Of a stretch of 23,744 nucleotides of DNA, positions 8,672-14,127 are shown one piece after another. Origin of the DNA: DATGMP01 sp035293565. GTDB taxonomy: Bacteria > Pseudomonadota > Alphaproteobacteria > BOG-932 > Roseiterribacteraceae. Numbering within the stretch: the first letter of the stretch is position 1; each line of letters opens with the position of its first letter. The DNA is taken from positions 1-23,744 of the forward strand of contig DATGMP010000011.1 in NCBI GenBank assembly GCA_035293565.1, given 5' to 3'. The position numbers were made by a program, and so were the translations under genes. A model generated the notes under the pieces. The model did no database searches. It was not told the origin of the DNA and saw nothing but the letters and a program-made list of their open reading frames with translations.

Positions 8672-9043
8672 TTCAGCGCCACTTGCCTGTCGAATCTGAC
8701 CGGCTAAAGCGACGCGCAGAACGTCGGTCAGCGAGCTTGAGCGAAAGGTAGTCACAACCTTCCTCGGAAATACCCAGGCGAGATGGTGTTGATTGCGTCC
8801 AGTTCGGTCCTGCGCCGGAGCCTTCGTTCGCGGTTGGCCTTGCGTCGACGAAACCGCCTTTTGCTTCCTCACGTTTCTTTTCCTACGCCGAATCGTTTCG
8901 ACCTCTTGCATGGCGCGAACCGACGTTCACCATCTTCTCCCGGACCTATGGTTCGGAGCACGGACGCACCGGGCCTCTGTGATGGCTTGATCTGGCCGAA
9001 GACCGGCTGCGCCTCGATCGTCTGAGCCGCAACGCCGTCGCTT

Positions 9044-9095
9044 GAGACTTTCTTCCCCTGGGCGACGCCCATTCCTCGCGAGGCAAGAAAGTCTC
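9044..9095 (+). repeat. Nested inverted repeat in the DUF736 leader
   Basis: Outer arms GAGACTTTCTT (9044-9054) and AAGAAAGTCTC (9085-9095) are perfect over 11 bp. Inside lie GGGCGACGCCC (9060-9070) and the perfect palindrome CCTCGCGAGG (9074-9083). The architecture (outer stem, inner palindromes, then the TCCT-CGCT segment) mirrors the DUF2493 leader, although the stem sequences differ. Confidence 0.65.
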
Positions 9096-9105
9096 CACGA
9101 CCGTG

Positions 9106-9189
9106 TCCTCCGCTGCGCTCTGGCCCTTCGGGTGCGTCGCCGATCGTCTTCGGCCTCTCAGATCGCCATCGAGGCCGCGGTGGTCGCGG
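9106..9189 (+). promoter_or_regulatory. Shared leader segments, copy upstream of DUF736
   Basis: Segment A (from 9106, TCCTCCGCTGCGCTCTGGCC) and segment B (9161-9189, beginning GATCGCCATCGAGGCCGCG) are the counterparts of 7004-7040 and 7070-7098. Segment B ends 27 nt before the start codon. The similarity is by eye, about 75-85% over the segments. Confidence 0.5.
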
Positions 9190-9216
9190 GCTCGAAACAC
9201 AAACAGGAGAAGTCAC

Positions 9217-9537
9217 ATGGCTACCATCGGTTCGTTCAAGAAGGTTGGCAACGATTTCCAGGGCGAGATTGTCACGCTGAGCCTGAAGGCCAAGGGTGTG
9301 CGCATCGTCGCCGAGCCCAACCGCGCAAGCGAAAATGCTCCGAGCCACCGCGTCTACGTGGGCCGAGTCGAAATAGGAGCCGCCTGGTCGAAGCGCTCCG
9401 AGGAAGGCCGCGACTACCTCTCGCTCAAGCTCGACGATCCCTCCTTCACAGCGCCCATCTACGCAAACCTCTTCGACGGCGAGGGGGGCGAGGACTACAA
9501 CCTGCTCTGGTCGCGCCCCAGGAAGAATGGCGAGTAA
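9217..9537 (+). CDS. DUF736 family protein
   Basis: This is a 106-residue protein starting at ATG 9217, with AGGAGA (9205-9210) 6 nt upstream. The full length is a single DUF736 domain: the MATIGSFKKVGNDFQGEI start, the central HRVYVGRVEIGAAWSK segment, then DYLSLKLDDPSF and the C-terminal YNLLWSRPRK. DUF736 is one of the most frequent accessory genes of rhizobial plasmids and ICEs. Its molecular role is unknown to me; the small beta-rich pattern is compatible with a nucleic-acid-binding OB-like fold, but that is inference. It closes the first plus-strand block. Confidence 0.9.
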   Translation: MATIGSFKKVGNDFQGEIVTLSLKAKGVRIVAEPNRASENAPSHRVYVGRVEIGAAWSKRSEEGRDYLSLKLDDPSFTAPIYANLFDGEGGEDYNLLWSRPRKNGE

Positions 9538-9552
9538 GCTCGCCCGCGGATA

Positions 9553-9577
9553 CCCCGCCTGGCCAGCCCGGGCGGGG
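9553..9577 (+). terminator. Possible terminator after DUF736
   Basis: Stem CCCCGCC (9553-9559) / GGCGGGG (9571-9577) around an 11-nt loop begins 16 nt after the DUF736 stop. It is followed by CTTCGTCC rather than a true T-run, so termination by this hairpin is plausible but weakly supported. Confidence 0.4.
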
Positions 9578-9663
9578 CTTCGTCCTGCTCAAGCGAGAAA
9601 GATGTAAGACCGAAGAATTATCGCCGAGATCCGCGAGATTCCTCGTCTAAGCTGGCGGGTCCG

Positions 9664-9894
9664 CTACGAACTGCGAGCCTTCGCTCCTTTTTCGTCCAGC
9701 AGATCCACAGGCCGCACTTCCAGCGCCTGGGCCGTTTCCCAGATCGTAAGCAGGGTCGCGTTCTGCAGCCCTCGTTCCATGCTGCTGATGAAAGCGCGAT
9801 CGACACCCATTCGCTCGGCGACAGCTTCTTGAGTTAGCCCCAGGGCCAAGCGGAATCTACGTGCGTTTGCTCCAAAGACCTTGCGGATGTCCAT
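9664..9894 (-). CDS. qseC: XRE-family repressor, QseC-like controller protein
   Basis: This is a 76-residue protein from ATG 9894 (MDIRKVFGAN); a TTG at 9912 would add six residues. Most of it is one Cro/XRE helix-turn-helix domain, with the recognition region LTQEAVAERMGVDRAFISSMERG at about residues 19-41. The size and the ERGLQNATL pattern resemble restriction-modification controller proteins. In ICEMlSymR7A a small protein of this kind, QseC, is divergent from qseM, represses both promoters and sets a bistable switch on element transfer. Here too it is divergent from a small DUF2285 gene, with an inverted repeat between them. The symbol rests on size, domain and context together; sequence identity to QseC was not measured. 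No strong Shine-Dalgarno site precedes the ATG. Confidence 0.75.
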   Translation of the reverse strand: MDIRKVFGANARRFRLALGLTQEAVAERMGVDRAFISSMERGLQNATLLTIWETAQALEVRPVDLLDEKGAKARSS

Positions 9895-9913
9895 CCGCAG
9901 GATAGGAGGCAAT

Positions 9914-9952
9914 CGCGTATTTCAATGCTACGTGTTATAATACGCGGGACAA
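9914..9952 (-). promoter_or_regulatory. qseC promoter and probable operator in the divergent intergenic region
   Basis: The inverted repeat CGCGTATT (9914-9921) / AATACGCG (9939-9946) has a 17-bp spacer. On the minus strand a sigma70-like promoter overlaps it: -35 TTGTCC (9952-9947), 16-bp spacer, -10 TAGCAT (9930-9925). A TATAAT (9936-9941) on the plus strand could serve the qseM side but lacks a good -35. An XRE protein bound at the repeat would cover the promoter, so autoregulation is expected. Confidence 0.5.
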
Positions 9953-10112
9953 CGGGGCCTCCCGGCGTCGCCGCGTCAGATGAGTTCCAACGATTCTTTA
10001 ATCTCTGAAGCGCACAAACCTGTAGACCGCTTGCCCTGCCGGTACGACAATAGCAGAAATGCAGCTAAGGTTCGCCAAATCGAAGCTTCTCGACCAACAA
10101 GGAGTTTCTCGC

Positions 10113-10391
10113 GTGCCGCCGCTTGATCCCGCAGTCGCAGATATGGCTCCCGATGAGCCGACGCTGACGCCGTATGACGAGCAACACGCCATCACTTATG
10201 TGCGTCTTCTCGATGCTGAAAAAGTCAACGCGGATTGGCGAGACGTGGTCCGCATTGTTCTCCACATCGATCCGGCCGCTGAGCCCATTCGCGCCCGTGC
10301 CTGCTACGACAGCCATCTTGCGCGAGCGAAGTGGGCGGCGCGTCACGGCTACCGCGAACTCCTCGCTCGCGGCTGGCCGAAGAGAAATTGA
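10113..10391 (+). CDS. qseM: Small DUF2285 protein, QseM-like anti-activator
   Basis: I choose GTG 10113 because AAGGAG (10099-10104) is 8 nt upstream, giving 92 residues; the ATG at 10059 has no comparable site. The sequence is a stand-alone DUF2285-type domain: PPLDPAVADMAPDEPTLTPYDEQHAITY, then LLDAEKVNADWRDVVRIVLHIDP and a C-terminal ARAKWAARHGYRELL. In ICEMlSymR7A the small DUF2285 protein QseM binds and blocks both the quorum-sensing regulator TraR and the activator FseA. The same neighbours occur here: a divergent XRE gene and, 151 bp downstream, a DUF6499/DUF2285 activator. No TraR or TraI gene is in the window, so only the FseA arm of the circuit can be checked here. Confidence 0.75.
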   Translation: MPPLDPAVADMAPDEPTLTPYDEQHAITYVRLLDAEKVNADWRDVVRIVLHIDPAAEPIRARACYDSHLARAKWAARHGYRELLARGWPKRN

Positions 10392-10467
10392 TGAAGCTTG
10401 TTTGAACCAAACGTGATTTCTTCTTGGCAGCAATCAAAGAAGCGAATGAGATCATAGGCAGTCCGAA

Positions 10468-10518
10468 TTGGACGCAACCAGAAATAGTCACATTTATCGT
10501 GCTGCAATTCCCTATCGT
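10468..10518 (+). promoter_or_regulatory. Candidate promoter/activator region of the fseA-like gene
   Basis: TTGGAC (10468-10473) and ATTTAT (10492-10497) make a possible sigma70 promoter with an 18-bp spacer. The hexamer TATCGT occurs twice 18 bp apart (10495-10500 and 10513-10518). The 10392-10542 gap is more AT-rich than its surroundings. No TraR-type box was recognised. Confidence 0.3.
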
Positions 10519-10542
10519 TAGTGCAGTGTAAGGGAAGTTGTT

Positions 10543-11317
10543 ATGGCAGCCATTGATTGGAGTTCGGCGCAAGATTACGCAAACCTCGGAAGGGCGGAAG
10601 GGGCCGACTTGGCCTGGGAGTGGCTCCGCCGCGACAGCGAATACGAGCAGGACTTTGGAAAGCTGACTGCCTCTGCGCGGTCGGATGCCGCGCCTCATCA
10701 ATTCCGAAGTAAATGGGGGTTGTCTTTTCGCGGCTGATCCGGGACAGGCTTTCGACCGGCTGGCGATATTCTGGGCGCCTGAGGCTCTCTCCACAGTCCT
10801 GTCGCTCCGACAAACCGCCCACCCCAGCGCTATCGGACAATATAGTCTGGATTGGACCACGCTCGCCGCTGGCGAAGTTCGCCGAGGGCTGGATGGTTGG
10901 CACGCTATTGTGCCGCTGGCAGGCTCTGTCCACAGGCTTTACCTGCCAGAAGCGCCTGTCAAAGGTAGCTTCCTTTCCGTCGAGGTGCCGCTCGACGCCA
11001 GCTTCGACATACGTCTCAAGGCGGCACACCGATTTTGCTCTGCCGTCGAAGGCCGCCGTCTTGGTCCGCCCCCTCTGGCACTCCCGCACCGGCGTCGCCA
11101 CCGCTTCGTGTTGATGATGCGGGCCCTTGATGGCTGGCTAGCGGGCTTTAGTTATCGCGAAATCGCGGAGGGCCTGTTCGGCGAGGAGCGCGTCCGTGGG
11201 CGCGCCTGGAAGGATCATGATCTTCGCAGCCTGACGATCCGGCTGGTCCAGGGCGGCATTGTCTTGATGCGCGGCGGTTACCGTGCGCTGTTGCGTCCCA
11301 CATCTCGGAAGAAATAG
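10543..11317 (+). CDS. fseA: FseA-like activator (DUF6499 + DUF2285) requiring a +1 frameshift
   Basis: Two overlapping frames encode the two halves of one protein. The first (10543-10737, 64 residues, SD AGGGAAG 10531-10537) is a DUF6499 domain: IDWSSAQDYANL, LAWEWLRRDSEYEQDF, then FRSKWGLSF. The second, one frame further on, carries ADPGQAFDRLAIFWAPEALSTV and a DUF2285 (RovC-type DNA-binding) domain with DGWLAGFSYREIAEGLFGEERV and a final GGYRALLR. Skipping one base in TCTTTTCGCG (10723-10732) joins them into a 257-residue protein whose junction, GLSF-AADP, looks like uninterrupted homologues. In ICEMlSymR7A the activator FseA is made in just this way, by programmed +1 frameshifting between a DUF6499 and a DUF2285 frame, and it activates the rdfS operon. 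The downstream genes match. A disabling mutation or sequencing error in the T4 run remains possible. Confidence 0.78.
10723..10737 (+). other. Candidate programmed +1 frameshift site
   Basis: In the first frame the codons are TCT TTT CGC GGC TGA. A tRNA-Phe with anticodon GAA on TTT can move one base forward to TTC, on which it pairs better, after which GCG GCT GAT is read and the DUF2285 frame follows. The first-frame stop lies only two codons after the slip point. The slip mechanism is inferred; the frame geometry is seen directly. Confidence 0.6.
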
Positions 11318-11325
11318 CTCGGCAT

Positions 11326-11361
11326 TGAGGGGGGCCGAAAATGCACCCCCTCATCTTCGGC
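11326..11361 (+). promoter_or_regulatory. Overlapping alternative hairpins between fseA and rdfS
   Basis: Stem 1 is TGAGGGGG (11326-11333) / CCCCCTCA (11346-11353). Stem 2 is GCCGAA (11334-11339) / TTCGGC (11356-11361). They interlock, so only one can form at a time, or they make a pseudoknot. Stem 1 starts 9 nt after the fseA stop and could terminate it, but has no T-run. The rdfS promoter should lie between here and 11449; no good -35/-10 pair is seen, as expected for an activator-dependent promoter. Confidence 0.4.
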
Positions 11362-11449
11362 ATCCCCCTTCCAGGCGCTTCTCCGTCATTGTCGCCGTCA
11401 ACGCGCCACGGACCCCGCTGGCGCTCCACACGGCAACGGAGCTAGTCAA

Positions 11450-11728
11450 ATGTCCGATGCGAGCCTCGTTACATCGCCACGATACCTGCGGACTGCCGAG
11501 GCGGCCCGATACTTGAGCCTTTCGCCCCGCACCCTTGAAAAACACCGGACTTACGGCACCGGTCCCTCTTACCGGAAGATCGGCGGCCGCGTCGTCTACG
11601 CGGTTGCCGACCTGAACGCATGGGCAGACGTCGGCACCAGAACCTCAACCAGTGATCCGGGCAAGGGCACGGTCCTGCCGGCGAAACGGCATGCTCCCAT
11701 CCCTTATGCGGGAAAGGAGCGGCGCTGA
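11450..11728 (+). CDS. rdfS: Excisionase-like winged-helix protein (RdfS-like)
   Basis: This is a 92-residue protein from ATG 11450, with GGAG (11438-11441) 8 nt upstream. It carries a MerR/AlpA-type helix-turn-helix (HTH_17): YLRTAEAARYLSLSPRTLEKHRTYG (about 12-36), followed by the wing GPSYRKIGGRVVYAVADLNAW. This is the fold of recombination directionality factors such as Xis and AlpA. In ICEMlSymR7A the same position, directly before DUF2840, traF and relaxase genes, is held by rdfS, which drives excision by the element's integrase and also favours transfer gene expression. Context and size fit that role. The gene starts an apparent operon with only 3 nt between its stop and the next start. 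The cognate integrase is not in this window. Confidence 0.78.
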   Translation: MSDASLVTSPRYLRTAEAARYLSLSPRTLEKHRTYGTGPSYRKIGGRVVYAVADLNAWADVGTRTSTSDPGKGTVLPAKRHAPIPYAGKERR

Positions 11729-11731
11729 TCC

Positions 11732-12247
11732 ATGAAGAGACAAGCTTACACCCCCAAGAACCGTTCAACAGAAGAGGCCGTCGAGAGCGATCTCACGACA
11801 GTAGAACTCCTGTGGCTCGAAAAGCGCATCGAGAATCGCGTTCGTTTTGGTCGCTCTGTTTCGGAGAAGATCCTGGACCGCAATCGGCGTGTCCTCTCTT
11901 TCGCCCCCGGCAGCATCTTCGCTTTCGTGCGATGGACGTCCAACGACTTTGGGACGGTTCTATCCCGGATCGACATCCTGAGAGCGGTTACACCAGGCCA
12001 GAGCTATTCGACAGTGCCCTGGATCAAACCCGGCGGTGCGAGCCTGTTGCGACTATCCGGCTGGCCGAGGGTCGAACGGGTGCTGCAATTGATCGATGCT
12101 GTCGAGGCGACCGATATCGATCCTGCCGACGTCGCGCCCGACTATTGGCACCACGTTCATAACCGACTGTCCGTCAACGAAGCACCTCGACCTTATACCC
12201 GATCCCGTCACCAAGCCTGGCTCCATCGGCGGAGGGTCATGTCATGA
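11732..12247 (+). CDS. DUF2840 domain-containing protein
   Basis: This is a 171-residue protein starting at ATG 11732, 3 nt after the rdfS stop, with AAAGGAG (11713-11719) upstream. The sequence has the pattern I associate with DUF2840: an N-terminal LTTVELLWLEKRIENRVRFGR segment, a central FAFVRWTSNDFGT and LDILRA-like region, a GQSYSTVPWIKPGGASLLRLSGW core, and a basic C-terminus. DUF2840 proteins are found almost always between an excisionase-like gene and traF in rhizobial conjugative elements. Function is unknown; the context suggests a part in processing or regulating transfer DNA. Its stop overlaps the traF start by 4 nt (ATGA), so the two are probably translationally coupled. Confidence 0.82.
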   Translation: MKRQAYTPKNRSTEEAVESDLTTVELLWLEKRIENRVRFGRSVSEKILDRNRRVLSFAPGSIFAFVRWTSNDFGTVLSRIDILRAVTPGQSYSTVPWIKPGGASLLRLSGWPRVERVLQLIDAVEATDIDPADVAPDYWHHVHNRLSVNEAPRPYTRSRHQAWLHRRRVMS

Positions 12248-12753
12248 ATGCTCGGTGCGCCGCGATTTTAACGACATCTGTAGCAACCTTTCTTCTCCTC
12301 TCGACAATTGGAGGAGCATCACCGCGCTACATATGGAACGCATCAAACAGCGTTCCAATCGGCCTTTACCGCTTCCAGCCCGTGACCACCTTGGCCGTCA
12401 CCGAGCTTGTTGCCATACAGCCGCCCGATCTTCTCGCCGCGTACCTTGATCTCAACGGGTATCTGCCACTCGGCGTGCCCATGCTCAAGCGCGTATTGGC
12501 ATTGCCCGGGCAGACAGTCTGCAGAAATGGCCTGACCATTGTTGTCGACGGCATCGACGTGGGGCAGGCCCGTGAACACGACGGGCGAGGCCGTCCGCTT
12601 CCGGTCTGGAACGGATGCCGCGTCATTGCTGATGGCGACGTCTTCGTCATGAACTGGCAGTCGACCGACTCGCTCGATGGCCGTTATTTCGGACCGATCC
12701 CCGCATCTGCAGTCGTCGGCAGAGCGGCTCCGGTATGGACCGAGAAGGAGTGA
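12244..12753 (+). CDS. traF: TraF-type S26 signal peptidase
   Basis: This is a 169-residue protein with an N-terminal membrane anchor or signal segment (about 6-24) and a periplasmic S26 peptidase domain. The catalytic pair is visible: Ser 36 in SNSVPIGLYR and Lys 82 in MLKRVLALPGQ. Their spacing is close to that of RP4 TraF. The later boxes DGDVFVMNW and SLDGRYFGPIPASAVVG also fit. In RP4 this enzyme cyclises the pilin TrbC; here it should mature the T4SS pilin in the same way, although trbC is not in the window. It starts inside the DUF2840 stop (ATGA) and belongs to the rdfS operon, as in ICEMlSymR7A. Confidence 0.9.
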   Translation: MNARCAAILTTSVATFLLLSTIGGASPRYIWNASNSVPIGLYRFQPVTTLAVTELVAIQPPDLLAAYLDLNGYLPLGVPMLKRVLALPGQTVCRNGLTIVVDGIDVGQAREHDGRGRPLPVWNGCRVIADGDVFVMNWQSTDSLDGRYFGPIPASAVVGRAAPVWTEKE

Positions 12754-12856
12754 TCATGCGCCACAGACGCGGTCGATCCTCCGCTCGCTGCAGCTATCTT
12801 GATCCGTCCAACTTCCTTCCGGGGCGGGCCTCACAACCGAAACCAGGTCATGCGGT

Positions 12857-13507
12857 GTGCAACGGCCTCGCCATCCTCGTGCGCGGACGTTGTCTCATGG
12901 ATGCTCGGCGTCGCATTTGCCCATCACACGCATCATTGCCGCCGTTGCGCTATTTGCTTTCCCGATCACAGCGTCTTTTTGCATCGAAACAGCAGCATCC
13001 GGACAGAATCTATCCCGGGTCGAATCGATAGACAGGCTTGCGGAGTTCACCAGGCAAGCTTCCGACCGCTTTGCTGTGCCGGCGCGCTGGATAAGCGCTG
13101 TCATCCAGATTGAAAGCGCCGGTGACGAGCACGCGATCTCGTCCCGGGGTGCAATGGGCCTGATGCAACTGATGCCTGGCACCTGGGTTGAACTCAGCGT
13201 TCGCTATGGTCTCGGTCTCGACCCTTTTGATCCACGCGACAACATATTGGCGGGCACTGCTTACCTCAAGGAGATGCACGACCGTTTCGGCTCGGCAGGC
13301 TTTCTTGCGGCCTACCATGCAGGTCCGCGGCGATATGAACAGCACCTTTTAACAGGAAAGCCGCTTCCATCCGAAACTACGGCCTACGTCGCGGCGCTCA
13401 CACCATTGCTGGACAACGAGCAGGGTGAACATGCCGCAGTTGACGGTAGGCGTGAACTTCCTTGGCGGGAGGCTCCCCTGTTTGTTGAGCGGGCGGGCGC
13501 ACGGTGA
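12857..13507 (+). CDS. Lytic transglycosylase (SLT, conjugation-associated)
   Basis: The reading frame from GTG 12857 gives 216 residues. The SLT domain is clear: catalytic Glu 86 in VIQIESAGDEHAIS, then RGAMGLMQLMPGTW, the NILAGTAYLKEM helix, and FLAAYHAGPRRYEQ near the end of the fold. A hydrophobic signal sequence (LPITRIIAAVALFAFPITASFC, about 21-42) precedes it. The start is uncertain: GTG 12857 has no clear ribosome binding site, and TTG 12917 would begin right at the signal peptide. VirB1/TrbN-like enzymes of this kind open the peptidoglycan locally for the secretion channel. The gene follows traF by about 100 bp and is probably in the same operon. Confidence 0.85.
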   Translation: MQRPRHPRARTLSHGCSASHLPITRIIAAVALFAFPITASFCIETAASGQNLSRVESIDRLAEFTRQASDRFAVPARWISAVIQIESAGDEHAISSRGAMGLMQLMPGTWVELSVRYGLGLDPFDPRDNILAGTAYLKEMHDRFGSAGFLAAYHAGPRRYEQHLLTGKPLPSETTAYVAALTPLLDNEQGEHAAVDGRRELPWREAPLFVERAGAR

Positions 13508-14127
13508 CGGACATTCGGTTTGCATTCGAAACGATGCAACACGATCATGACGCTACGACTTTCTGGTTTTCTACTGAAGGAGCCTCACTCACGCGGCAAG
13601 GGTTCGCGGAGGAGTGCGATATTAACGTGCTGATGACATACGGGCGATACCTTCGGCCCGCGCTCTACTCGTCGCTTCGCTCCTCACCGAGCCACCCTAA
13701 CGGTGTCTCGGTCCTTCGGGCAACGATCGCTATCGCAAAAGCTAGCTTCGCTGCATTTTCTCGCAAATCGCCGCGAGTACCGAGAGTCTGTTGGTTTGGA
13801 AGTTGGGCCCTGGGAACCAGCGACAGAGGAGGGCAAGATAAAGCGAACTGCCGTTCGCGAACTCGCCGACTGTCAAATGTCGAGAAGCCTTTGTCTGCAC
13901 ATTGGTTTTTGGAATCGCCACGACTGGCGGTAAACGACGTTTCATCGTGGCCGTATGGCGCTTTTCGAGCTTCTCAAGCTTTTACAATGCGCAGAGCGAC
14001 GGCGCTGGCAGATTTCGATTATCGGATTTCCGCTTTTTCATACGATTACTTGCGCATCGCTGCGAGTTTCTGCGATCGACGTGTTGCGGCTCTTGCGCCG
14101 GTCTGATCGGACGAGGATCGTCGGCTC
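13508..14127 (+). other. 620-bp stretch upstream of the relaxase: no clear gene, candidate oriT region
   Basis: A frame of 200 codons spans most of this (GTG 13504) but shows no domain, has no ribosome binding site, and has an erratic composition. The stretch is somewhat less GC-rich than the flanking genes and has several short inverted repeats. Its position directly before the relaxase gene and after the transfer operon is where many mobile elements keep oriT. The repeats around 13788-13858 are the most oriT-like part. Confidence 0.5.
13788..13858 (+). other. Candidate oriT core with two inverted repeats
   Basis: An imperfect inverted repeat CTGT-TGGTT (13788-13796) / AACCAGCGACAG (13815-13826) encloses a GGGCCC palindrome (13805-13810). 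After a short purine-rich run (GAGGAGGGCAAGATAAA) comes a perfect small hairpin GCGAAC-TGCC-GTTCGC (13843-13858). Such repeat plus nick-region layouts are typical of oriT. I could not identify a nic consensus, so the call is positional and structural only. Confidence 0.3.

Larger units (their letters stand above)
8672..9216 (+). other. 545-bp non-coding leader upstream of DUF736
   Basis: No convincing gene is seen on either strand; the short frames here lack ribosome binding sites and recognisable domains. It holds an inverted repeat CTGACCG (8696-8702) / CGGTCAG (8725-8731) soon after the membrane-protein stop, a small stem AAGGT/ACCTT near 8746-8762, the nested repeat at 9044-9095, and the shared leader segments at 9106-9189. 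The downstream half is clearly regulatory in layout; I can say little about 8770-9040. Confidence 0.55.

Noticed and set aside
8507..8911. 134-codon minus-strand frame across the end of the membrane-protein gene
   Set aside because: No domain, no convincing start signal, and mostly antisense to a supported gene.
10685..11317. DUF2285 half of fseA as an independent gene from ATG 10685
   Set aside because: The ATG lies inside the DUF6499 frame, lacks a ribosome binding site, and the first residues in this frame are not family-like until the slip point at about 10727. A fused product is better supported.
13504..14106. 200-codon plus-strand frame between the transglycosylase and relaxase genes
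   Set aside because: Its GTG start overlaps the upstream stop, which could mean coupling, but there is no ribosome binding site or domain and the composition is erratic. The stretch looks more like non-coding DNA with inverted repeats. Not fully excluded.
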